Below, piece after piece: positions 51,929-59,924 of a stretch of DNA of 64,000 nt. Source of the DNA: an uncultured Clostridia bacterium (GTDB taxonomy: Bacteria > Bacillota > Clostridia > Oscillospirales > Ruminococcaceae). A model generated the notes under the pieces. That model saw only the letters and a list, made by a program, of their open reading frames with translations, was not told where the DNA came from and did not search any database. The stretch is from positions 1 to 64,000 of the forward strand of contig CALZUA010000018.1 of NCBI GenBank assembly GCA_945829235.1, read 5' to 3'. How positions within the stretch are numbered: position 1 is the first letter of the stretch; each line of letters starts with the position of its first letter. Position numbers and translations under genes: made by a program.

Positions 51929-54900
51929 ATGTCCGAAGATAAAGAAATTGAAATAGAACGCCTGAAGCGCGCTCTTTCCGAGGAAAAGGTCAAGACTTCC
52001 ATTTTGTCGGAATATTCCCGCTTTGGTCTTTGGGAGTATCACGTTGCCGATGATTTGTTCTATCAGTACAAACCGCTGTTCGACAACATCAACGACCCGA
52101 TTTCTCATTTCAGAGATGCCGTTATCGAAAACGGAAGCGTCTTTGCGGACGATTTGCCTGAGTTCAGCGGCTTCTGCTCCGCGATGGAGCACGGCGAGGA
52201 CGAGGTTTCCTGCGAAATCCGCGTGGTTAACGAGAACAGCGATACCGTTCGCTTAAAGTTTGAGGGAAAGCTGGTTCGCGATGAAATCGGGTTGCCGATA
52301 AAATACATCGGCAGAGTGCTCGATGTAACCGGCGAGGAAACCGCCGCAGAACAGCTCTCCGACAAGCTCGACCCGCTCACCGAGGTGTACAACCTCAACG
52401 CGTTCCGCGAGCTTACCGAGGAAAAACGCAAGGGCGCAAACCGCTACACAAACGCGGGGTTGCTTGCAGTTGGTATCGACGATTTCCGCGGGATTATGGC
52501 AAAATCCGGCACTGAGTACACCGATTATCTTCAGAAAACTGTGGCAAAAATCCTCACGGGAATTAGCGTCTGCGAACGCGACTGCTTTATCGCAAGAGTT
52601 CGCGATGGTGAATTTTTGATGTTTTTGACGTTTGAGGAACAGTCGTTTCTCGATAACCTCGCAAAGCGTGTAATAATTAGCGTCAAAAACTATATCTTTG
52701 ACGGAAACACCTGTACCGTCAGCGTCGGCGTGTCCACCTTCAAAAACGCGCGCCGCCTCGAGGACGTGTACGCGGAAGCTATGGCGGCGCTCGGCGAGGC
52801 TCGCAGAAGCGGCGGAAGATGCTATATGAGCTACTCGCCCGCGATGTCGATGACCGCTTATCAGCACCTCTCGGAGGTTTCCTCAGCACCCGATTTGTAC
52901 AGCAACGTAAACGGCTCGTCCAAGGTCTACGCGCTCGTTTTGCAAGCGTTTTGCAGTAAAAACGAGAAGGACAGAATGCTTTATATGAAAGAAGCGTTCA
53001 AGACTGCCGGCGAGCTTCTCGGCGCGTCAAATATCTTCGTTTACAGCGACGACCACGGCAGATTTTTCCGCAACCTCACCTACAACGCAACCGGAAATCC
53101 GCTCGAAACCTGTCCGATGCTCAAAATCGACCTCTCGGACAGCGATATGAAGTCGGTTTTGTTCAACAAGCCAAAGTTGCGTATCCACACGGGCGGCGAG
53201 AAAATTAACGGCGTTGCGCTGGTTAACGGGGCAATCTGCGCTGAGTGCCGCGCGATAAAGTACGAGGGACTTGTCTGCGAGTTTTTCGCGGTTATCTTCA
53301 ACAGTAGCTTTGAGCTGAACGCGCAGGATATTCAGATTATCGATGCGCTCGAAAATGCGCTCACCAAAATGTACGGCGAGTACAGAAACAACACAAACGA
53401 GATTTCCGTCAAGCGTCTGCAACGGACAATTATCAACGACCATCGAATTGAGGGTTTCTCGATTGTGCCGGGTGAATACAGGGTTGAGCTTGTTCAGGAC
53501 GCCGCGCACGAGCACTACGGGCTGGAAACGGGCGATATCTGTTACCAAAAAATCCGCGGGCGCGACAAGCCCTGCGATGACTGTCCCGTGAAAAAGCTCG
53601 ATAAGGGCGAGCTTTTCGCGTCTTCCGCGCATTATGTTCCCGATGAACGGCGCTGGTTGGATATCGCCGCGTCAATTGATACAAACACAAACGGTGAGCC
53701 GCGCTATCACATCAGCTCAACCGATATCACGGACTGCCTCGGAAAAGTCAATATGTCCGATACCTTGACGGGGCTTATGACCTTCAACGTCTTTTCCTCA
53801 GAAGCGCTTCGGCTTACCACCGAGGAAAAGGGCGTTCACCGCTTCGTCACGGTCATAAATATCGCCGATTTCCGCCGTATAAACGAGGAAAAAGGCTATG
53901 AAACCGGAAACTCAATCCTCATCGCCGTTTCCGAGATTTTAAAGGAATCGGTTGCCGCGGGCGAGCTTTTGTGCCGCTCCGAAGGCTCGCGGTTCTTTAT
54001 GTTGCTCACAAACGACAGCGCCGAGGAGTACACCGAGCGCGTTACTCAGATTATGAATAACATTCAGAAGCAGGTTCTGCGAAAGCTGAGGATAACGATT
54101 TACTTGGTTGCGGGCGCTTATGATATGGAGAGCGATACCGTTGGCGTTATGGGCGGCGTTGACCGCGCAATCCGTGCGCAGAAAACAATCCGCGAACGCG
54201 CCTATTATCACGAAAATCTCATCGCGTTCTTCGATGACGCGCTCCGCGAGAAAATCAAGGAACGCCGCTATATCGAAGCGAATATGTTCACGGCGCTCGA
54301 GAACAACGAGTTTCAGGTGTTCTATCAGCCGAAAATCAGCATCGAAACCGGAAAGGTTGTCGGTGCGGAAGCGCTTACGCGGTGGATTAGACCGAACGGC
54401 GAGGTTATTTCTCCGGCGAAATTTGTGCCGATTTTCGAGGAAAACGGCTTTATCACCGATATGGATTTCGCGGTTTACCGCCGCTCGATTGCCGATATCA
54501 GACGCTGGCTGAGAATAGGCATAGACGTGCCGCTGATTTCGCTCAACGTCAGCCGTCACCACCTCGGCGATGATACGTTCTGCGAGAAGCTGAACGCGCT
54601 GATTGACAACATCGGCGTTCCTCACAAGTACATCGAGCTGGAAATCACCGAGAGCCTGCTCACAGACCACATCGAGAAGCTGATTGAAACGGTAAGCTGG
54701 TTCAAGGAGCGCGGCTATCGCATTTCCGTGGACGATTTCGGCTCGGGCTATTCGAGCTTGAACCTGATTACAATGCTCCCGTTCGACACGCTGAAAATTG
54801 ACGGCGGGTTCTTCCTCAAAAACGACCTCACCGAGAAAAACCGCAAGGTTATCACCTCGGTTGTCACGCTCGCGAAGAGCCTCAACCTCGAAACCGTGTC

Positions 54901-55051
54901 CGAGGGTGTCGAAACGCAAACGCAGGTTGATTTCCTCAAGGAGCTTGGTTGCGATATGATTCAGGGCTTCTTCTACTACAAGCCGATGTGTTGCGAGCAG
55001 TTCGAGGAAATTCTCCGAAACCAAACACCGAGCCTTGCAAACACGCAATAA
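51929..55051 (+). CDS. multidomain PAS-GGDEF-GAF-PAS-GGDEF-EAL protein
   Basis: 1040 residues from the ATG at 51929, 7 nt after GGAGGTG. In order: coiled-coil start, PAS (~25-140), GGDEF-like (~150-320; motif RVRDGEF), GAF-like (~350-500), a PAS-like domain with CYQKIRGRDKPCDDCPV (~560), a second degenerate GGDEF (~625-775; motif SEGSRF) and an intact EAL (~790-1030: EALTRW, ITESLLT, DDFGSGYSSLN, SEGVET). No membrane helix, so a cytoplasmic sensor-linked c-di-GMP phosphodiesterase is likely. Cotranscribed with the first GGDEF/EAL gene. Confidence 0.88.
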   Translation: MSEDKEIEIERLKRALSEEKVKTSILSEYSRFGLWEYHVADDLFYQYKPLFDNINDPISHFRDAVIENGSVFADDLPEFSGFCSAMEHGEDEVSCEIRVVNENSDTVRLKFEGKLVRDEIGLPIKYIGRVLDVTGEETAAEQLSDKLDPLTEVYNLNAFRELTEEKRKGANRYTNAGLLAVGIDDFRGIMAKSGTEYTDYLQKTVAKILTGISVCERDCFIARVRDGEFLMFLTFEEQSFLDNLAKRVIISVKNYIFDGNTCTVSVGVSTFKNARRLEDVYAEAMAALGEARRSGGRCYMSYSPAMSMTAYQHLSEVSSAPDLYSNVNGSSKVYALVLQAFCSKNEKDRMLYMKEAFKTAGELLGASNIFVYSDDHGRFFRNLTYNATGNPLETCPMLKIDLSDSDMKSVLFNKPKLRIHTGGEKINGVALVNGAICAECRAIKYEGLVCEFFAVIFNSSFELNAQDIQIIDALENALTKMYGEYRNNTNEISVKRLQRTIINDHRIEGFSIVPGEYRVELVQDAAHEHYGLETGDICYQKIRGRDKPCDDCPVKKLDKGELFASSAHYVPDERRWLDIAASIDTNTNGEPRYHISSTDITDCLGKVNMSDTLTGLMTFNVFSSEALRLTTEEKGVHRFVTVINIADFRRINEEKGYETGNSILIAVSEILKESVAAGELLCRSEGSRFFMLLTNDSAEEYTERVTQIMNNIQKQVLRKLRITIYLVAGAYDMESDTVGVMGGVDRAIRAQKTIRERAYYHENLIAFFDDALREKIKERRYIEANMFTALENNEFQVFYQPKISIETGKVVGAEALTRWIRPNGEVISPAKFVPIFEENGFITDMDFAVYRRSIADIRRWLRIGIDVPLISLNVSRHHLGDDTFCEKLNALIDNIGVPHKYIELEITESLLTDHIEKLIETVSWFKERGYRISVDDFGSGYSSLNLITMLPFDTLKIDGGFFLKNDLTEKNRKVITSVVTLAKSLNLETVSEGVETQTQVDFLKELGCDMIQGFFYYKPMCCEQFEEILRNQTPSLANTQ

Positions 55052-55086
55052 AAATTACCCGCCGCCGGTGCGACCGGCAACGAGTT

Positions 55087-55120
55087 TCGCCCCTAGAAAA
55101 TAACTAGGGGCGATATTTTT
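55087..55120 (+). terminator. terminator of the c-di-GMP gene pair
   Basis: TCGCCCCTAG (55087-55096) and CTAGGGGCGA (55104-55113) form a perfect 10-bp stem with a 7-nt loop, then TATTTTT. It lies 36 nt after the stop; a smaller CCGGT/ACCGG hairpin precedes it. Confidence 0.92.
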
Positions 55121-55407
55121 ATGCCTGAAAACAAGTTCGCGATAACTCTTTTTCGGCGGGATTTTTAGTTCACCTTTTTGATGAATGTTTTCACATTATC
55201 AACATAATTTTCAACCGAAAAAGCCTGTTTTTAATGCCAATAGCTTGACTTTTAAAGAAAAATTGTTAAAAACACTGGTGAAAAGTTTGAAATTTTCGGG
55301 TTTTCAACGCTGTTTAAACAGCTTTCAACGTTGAAAATGTTGAATAATAACCCGATAATTTAACAAAACGTAAAGGTAAAAAATGTTATTTCACGGGCAA
55401 ATTTTTG
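55121..55407. other. A/T-rich gap with nested palindromes
   Basis: No gene is visible. A perfect 14-bp palindrome GCTGTTTAAACAGC lies at 55309-55322, flanked by TTTTCAAC and GTTGAAAA arms, so an outer inverted repeat is centred near it. Another element resembling it lies near 44000. The NERD gene on the minus strand ends at 55408. This may be its terminator region or an operator. Confidence 0.55.
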
Positions 55408-56148
55408 TCAAATATTGGATTTTGCGTCATCAAGAATGTTGGCATATTTTTCCATTTGTGCCTTGGAAAGCGGTTTGCCGCTGTTGTAATCGCGGAGATA
55501 GCGCATAAGCTCCTTCGTTCCCAAGCACACATAATCATTCTCGCGCAAATTCAGCTTCAGCCGCACATTCGGGTTCGAGAAATACAAAACCGTGTCAATC
55601 CAAACGTCCTCGCCCGCCGCGTTGAAGATGCTCTTAACAATGTCGCGCTGGCGGCGCATTTGCTTTATGGGGTTGTCCATCTCGACAGATGTGGTTTTTC
55701 CGCCCCGATAGAACTTCTGCTGAACCCATTTCTCGGATTTCCAGTTGCCCGAAATTGTCCCCGAGTGGTTTTTCACCTCGATTATCACAACACCCTTTGG
55801 GCTGATTATCAGCATATCAACCTCGGAGCGGCCGCGTTTATAGCGAATGGGGAGGTTGACGAAAATGATGTTGTTCCCCTCGAGCTTTTTCACGGCTTTG
55901 TACAAATTTTTCTCGCCGCTCCTGCCGCTGTTGAGGATATTGTACCGCCGCGCGAGTATCATATACGCCGCGTTGCAAGCGAAAATCAAGCCGATTATCA
56001 CAATCGCCAGCGGCTTTGTTTCGTACATTCTGAACATCACAAACGATATCAGCAACAGCACCGGCGCAACCCCGAAAAACACCTGCAAAATCAACAGGAC
56101 AACAATTTTCTTGTTGTTCGCGTTTTTACAGCGAATAATTTTGTTCAC
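55408..56148 (-). CDS. NERD-domain membrane protein
   Basis: 246 residues. Two hydrophobic helices at the N terminus (~15-65) precede the nuclease-related domain: GRSGEKNLYKAVKKL (~75-90), EVDMLIISPKGVVIIEVKNHSG (~108-129) and a trailing SNPNVRLKLN. The Asp and the EVK of the nuclease core are present. The NERD fold is related to Holliday-junction resolvases; its role in membrane proteins is unknown. It follows ychF by 10 nt. Confidence 0.86.
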   Translation of the reverse strand: MNKIIRCKNANNKKIVVLLILQVFFGVAPVLLLISFVMFRMYETKPLAIVIIGLIFACNAAYMILARRYNILNSGRSGEKNLYKAVKKLEGNNIIFVNLPIRYKRGRSEVDMLIISPKGVVIIEVKNHSGTISGNWKSEKWVQQKFYRGGKTTSVEMDNPIKQMRRQRDIVKSIFNAAGEDVWIDTVLYFSNPNVRLKLNLRENDYVCLGTKELMRYLRDYNSGKPLSKAQMEKYANILDDAKSNI

Positions 56149-56158
56149 CGTTTACCCC

Positions 56159-57253
56159 TTACACATTGAACCTGAACAGCGTCACATCGCCGTCCTGCAT
56201 AACGTAATCCTTGCCCTCAAGCCGCACAAGCCCCTTTTCCTTAGCCGCCGCCATCGAGCCGCAACTCATCAAATCATCAAAGCCGACAATTTCCGCGCGG
56301 ATAAAGCCTTTCTCAAAATCCGTGTGGATTTTTCCCGCCGCCTGCGGAGCTTTCGTGCCTTTGGTAATCGTCCAAGCGCGTACCTCGGGCGTGCCCGCCG
56401 TAAGGAACGAAATCAGCCCCAACAAGCGATAGCCCGTCTTGATAATTCTCGCCAAACCCGAGCTTTCGAGGTTCATATCCGCGAGAAACAGCTCCTTGTC
56501 CTCGTCGGGCATATCCGCAATCTCCGCCTCAATCTGCGCGCAAATCGGCAAAACCTCGGCGTGCTCCTCGGCGGCGATTTGCTGTACAGCCTTATACTGC
56601 GCGTTATTTTCAACGCCGTTCTTGAAATCGCTCTCGGACAGGTTCGCCGCGTAGATAACGGGTTTGTTCGACAAAAGCGGCGTGTCGCGGAGCATCTCGC
56701 GCTCCTCCTCCGAGAAATCGTAGCTTCTCGCAGATTTTCCCTCCTCGAGATGCGCTTTCAGGCTCTCGAAGAAATCAACCTCTTTTTGCAGGGATTTGTC
56801 GCCCTTCATCGCCTTTTTTGCGCGGTCAATTCGGCGGTCGAGTATCTCCAAATCCGAGAAAATCAGCTCGAGATTTATCGTTTCGATATCACGCGCCGCG
56901 CCGATTGAGCCGTCAACGTGAATTATATTCCCGTCCTCAAAGCAACGAACAACGTGTACAATCGCGTCCACCTCGCGGATATTCGACAGGAACTTGTTTC
57001 CAAGCCCCTCACCCTTTGACGCGCCTTTAACCAAGCCCGCGATATCGACAAACTCCAGCGTTGCCGGAGTGAATTTTTCCGGGTGATACATTTCTGCGAG
57101 CTTGTCCAAGCGCTCGTCGGGAACGCTTACGATACCCACGTTCGGTTCAATCGTGCAGAACGGGTAATTCGCAGACTGCGCGCCCGCATTTGTCAGCGCG
57201 TTGAACAAAGTGCTTTTGCCGACATTCGGCAAACCGACCATTCCAAGTTTCAT
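56159..57253 (-). CDS. ychF: redox-regulated ribosome-binding ATPase YchF
   Basis: 364 residues: [21 protein letters not shown] with the P-loop (8-15), the switch region [20 protein letters not shown] (69-88), the coiled-coil arm and the C-terminal TGS domain ending [21 protein letters not shown]. YchF prefers ATP to GTP and binds the 50S subunit. The gene precedes the NERD gene on the same strand. Confidence 0.96.
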   Translation of the reverse strand: MKLGMVGLPNVGKSTLFNALTNAGAQSANYPFCTIEPNVGIVSVPDERLDKLAEMYHPEKFTPATLEFVDIAGLVKGASKGEGLGNKFLSNIREVDAIVHVVRCFEDGNIIHVDGSIGAARDIETINLELIFSDLEILDRRIDRAKKAMKGDKSLQKEVDFFESLKAHLEEGKSARSYDFSEEEREMLRDTPLLSNKPVIYAANLSESDFKNGVENNAQYKAVQQIAAEEHAEVLPICAQIEAEIADMPDEDKELFLADMNLESSGLARIIKTGYRLLGLISFLTAGTPEVRAWTITKGTKAPQAAGKIHTDFEKGFIRAEIVGFDDLMSCGSMAAAKEKGLVRLEGKDYVMQDGDVTLFRFNV

Positions 57254-57322
57254 TTCAATTCCTCACTTTATTTTTTTGTGTACCTTTCGGGAAAACTGCC
57301 CTGTAATAGTTATATATAATAA

Positions 57323-58192
57323 CTAAAACTCCAGCGCTTCTCCCCCGCCGAGGTACATTATTCTGTCGCCGAGAATTTCGTCCATTATATCAAAGCCCTT
57401 GAAGCCCGTGCAATGACAAGCGTAGATTTTCTCCGCACCCGAGTATTTGAACGCCCGCGCGGTTTGCGTGACGTAATCTGCCGTACAATTCAGCGACTTC
57501 GGGTTGTTGCCCGAAAAGTGAAACCCGCCGATTACCGCGAGAATGGGAATCCCCGCCCAGCGCCGTTCAACCGTTGCCAGCATATTCTCCGCGCCGCAGT
57601 GAAAGCACCCGCCGACCAAAATCAAGCCGTCCGATTTGCGCTTTTTCGGGAAAATCACAGCAAAGCTCTCGTCCGTGAAATCAGCGATTTGCGGCTTTTT
57701 TTCACCCTCGGGAACTACAAAATAATTCTTGTCGGGGTTCTCGCATTTTTCCTCAAAATCCTCACAACTCGCGATATAAAAGCCCTCGCAGACCTCGGAG
57801 AAGTTGTTGAACAAAATCAGATTATCGGCGTATTTCTTGAAAAAACCTTTCCCGATACCCGCGGGCGTTTTGAAAAGCCCGTTTTTCCGGAAAACCTCAG
57901 CCTTCGCTCCCGCACGAAGATAAATCCAAGCATTCGGGTTGAGGCGCATTATGCTGTCGATACCGCCGATGTGACCGAGATGATTATGAGTGATGAAAAC
58001 GCCCGAAAGCTCGTCAATCGGCAATCTCATTCGCTTCGCGTTTTCGACAGCTTTTCCCGTAAGCCCCGCGTCAATCAGGTAATTTTTCCCGTTGTATTCA
58101 ACAAAAAGCGACAGCCCTTCCTCGGCAAACAGCTTGTCATTCACGGCAGTATTTTCAATCAGACAGACAATTTTCAAACCAAAAACCCCCAT
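57323..58192 (-). CDS. metallo-beta-lactamase-fold hydrolase with an altered HxHxDH motif
   Basis: 289 residues of the MBL fold, most like the 7,8-dihydropterin synthase-type group. The metal-binding motif, normally HxHxDH, reads HNHLGH (~69-74): the Asp is Gly, from GGT. Other ligand blocks remain: GCFHCGAEN, GGFHFSG and ACHCTGF. Loss of this Asp would weaken the second metal site. The ATG at 58192 overlaps the DtxR stop by one base, and a TTG at 58177 is an alternative start. Cotranscribed with the regulator. Confidence 0.82.
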   Translation of the reverse strand: MGVFGLKIVCLIENTAVNDKLFAEEGLSLFVEYNGKNYLIDAGLTGKAVENAKRMRLPIDELSGVFITHNHLGHIGGIDSIMRLNPNAWIYLRAGAKAEVFRKNGLFKTPAGIGKGFFKKYADNLILFNNFSEVCEGFYIASCEDFEEKCENPDKNYFVVPEGEKKPQIADFTDESFAVIFPKKRKSDGLILVGGCFHCGAENMLATVERRWAGIPILAVIGGFHFSGNNPKSLNCTADYVTQTARAFKYSGAEKIYACHCTGFKGFDIMDEILGDRIMYLGGGEALEF

Positions 58193-58569
58193 TAAAGCCC
58201 GTGCTTTTTGATGTAGCTCTTAATCGCCGCAAAGCTCTCCTCGCTTAAACAGTGCTCCATTCGGCAAGCGTCCTCGGCGGCGGTTTTCTCGGAAATTCCC
58301 ATCGACATCAGCCACTCGGTGAACAACAAGTGCCGCTCGTAGACACGCTCGGCGATTTCCCGTCCCTCGGCGGTCAGGGTAATTCGCCCGTTTTCGTCAA
58401 CGTTTATGCAACCCTCCGCCCGCAAATTCTTCATCGCAACGCTCACCGACGGCTTTGAGAAATCCATCTCCGCCGCAATGTCAATGCTCCGCACCTCGCC
58501 GTGCCGATTTTGCAGAATTAAAATCGTTTCAAGATAGTTTTCTTTGGACTCCAAAATTCTGTCTTTCAT
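58192..58569 (-). CDS. DtxR/MntR-type metal-dependent transcription regulator
   Basis: 125 residues: winged helix with SIDIAAEMDFSKPSVSVAMKNLRAEG (28-53), then the helical dimerisation domain with RHLLFTEWLMSMGISEKTAAEDACRMEH (79-106), which has the His, Glu, Cys and His metal ligands of MntR/DtxR. The C-terminal SH3-like domain of DtxR is absent. It probably senses Mn or Fe. It is cotranscribed with an MBL gene and has two hairpins upstream. Confidence 0.9.
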   Translation of the reverse strand: MKDRILESKENYLETILILQNRHGEVRSIDIAAEMDFSKPSVSVAMKNLRAEGCINVDENGRITLTAEGREIAERVYERHLLFTEWLMSMGISEKTAAEDACRMEHCLSEESFAAIKSYIKKHGL

Positions 58570-58724
58570 ACGCTCCCCCGTTCTGTAAAGTCATCACCGC
58601 ATAATTTTTCTCTGCAAAGCAAACAGTTTTGCAGATTTGAAGAACATTCGCTTTGGCAAATGCCCGATTACATCGCGTTATTGTCAGTGCGCGAATAACG
58701 CTTTGGCGAAATAGCGCGGCGCTG
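58570..58724 (-). other. spacer with two hairpins upstream of the DtxR-like gene
   Basis: Perfect 8-bp inverted repeats lie at 58611-58635 (TCTGCAAA and TTTGCAGA) and 58675-58701 (GCGTTATT and AATAACGC). On the minus strand the first is followed by GAAAAATT. They may be a terminator of the deacylase gene plus a regulatory hairpin. No consensus promoter was found. Confidence 0.6.
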
Positions 58725-59660
58725 TCAATAGCTACCCATGCTCAACATTCTCGCGATAACGCTTCCCTCGCTCACAATCGGGTACTCACGGAGCGAGAAA
58801 ATCACGCCGCTTTCGGGCGCGGTTATCTTTTGCACAACCGTGCCTGTTATCGGGGTGACAATTTCACCGATTTCGCTTCCCTTTGCAAGCCACATATTAT
58901 GCTCAACGCGCGGTATAAAAACGCCCGCGTCTGACGCGTGTACAACGTGAACCTCGCCGTCCGTTGATATCATCGGGTGCGAAATTCCGTGCTCTGCGAC
59001 TGTCCAGATGCCGAGATTGTGCATCAGATTGAAAATGCCGTGCAAGAGCTGTTGGCAATATTCCGTGTTAATCCGCCCGCCAACGCCCATTTCAACCGCA
59101 AGCGTCGGCACACCCTCGTTAATTAGCGCCTCGGCAAGCGACCCGCCGCCAACCGCGCCCGTTTCGTGTACCCACACCAAGTCCGTGTTGAGCATTTTCG
59201 CGTAACGCATAAGATAGTCGCTGTCGCGCGGCAAAATTCTCACCTGCGGTATCTCGCGGATGAAAATGTTGCTCGCGTGAATGTCAACGCAAGCCGCCGC
59301 GCCCTTTATGTCCTCGACAACTTTCTGCGCGACTATCTCGGAAATAGACGCGGGGTCGGGTGCGGAAAAAACGCGGTTCATATCAAGCGCAGATGTCGGT
59401 ATCTCACGGCAAGCGCTCTCCAGCCCGAGCGGGTTTATCGCGGGATAAATGTCCACTCTTCCCTTCAAATTCTGCATATTCGCGGTTATCGTTTTCACCA
59501 GCTCGTAGCAGATATACTGCCCCTCAAGCTCATCGCCGTGAACTCCCGTGACGATTGCGATACGCTTATCCGTTTCAGGATTTACCGCGCAAAGGGAGTT
59601 TCTCTTGATTGTAAGCTCCTCGTCTGTCGCCAGCTTTAACTTAACAATGTTTTCAATCAT
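58725..59660 (-). CDS. M14-like succinylglutamate desuccinylase/aspartoacylase family protein
   Basis: 311 residues with the zinc carboxypeptidase-like motifs GVHGDELEGQYICYEL (~39-54; His and Glu ligands), CREIPTSALDMNRVF (~84-98) and VDIHAS (~124-129; His ligand). The C-terminal domain is beta-rich. It hydrolyses an amide or deacylates an N-acyl compound; the substrate is unknown. Its ribosome-binding site lies in the echo of the upstream permease gene. Confidence 0.88.
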   Translation of the reverse strand: MIENIVKLKLATDEELTIKRNSLCAVNPETDKRIAIVTGVHGDELEGQYICYELVKTITANMQNLKGRVDIYPAINPLGLESACREIPTSALDMNRVFSAPDPASISEIVAQKVVEDIKGAAACVDIHASNIFIREIPQVRILPRDSDYLMRYAKMLNTDLVWVHETGAVGGGSLAEALINEGVPTLAVEMGVGGRINTEYCQQLLHGIFNLMHNLGIWTVAEHGISHPMISTDGEVHVVHASDAGVFIPRVEHNMWLAKGSEIGEIVTPITGTVVQKITAPESGVIFSLREYPIVSEGSVIARMLSMGSY

Positions 59661-59663
59661 AGC

Positions 59664-59793
59664 TTAAATCCACCATTTCCATTTACCTTTGCTTCGCTTT
59701 TTTTCAACCAATTTCAGCGACTCAACCATACTGATTTTCTTGAGCACGCGCGACATCAGCAGGTTCACCAAAAGCGAAAATGCCGCCGTAACC
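59664..59793 (-). pseudogene. partial echo of the FtsX permease 3' end
   Basis: Nt 59701-59793 match nt 59926-60018 at ~95%, 225 bp away and on the same strand. They encode VTAAFSLLVNLLMSRVLKKI then SMVESLKLVE, but read on into a basic tail (KKRSKGKWKWWI) before a TAA at 59664. The intact permease ends SLKSVE at 59925. The tail and stop sit right before the deacylase gene, so this is probably the older 3' end. Confidence 0.75.
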
Positions 59794-59924
59794 TCGCCCG
59801 CCGTGACGCAATCGGAGTTTTACCTCGCATTTTATCAGCACCGCACAGTTTTATCAACATAATTTGCACAGCAAACTATTTTGAGTACGAACACAAAGCG
59901 TTCCCGAATTATGCGGCGCTGATT

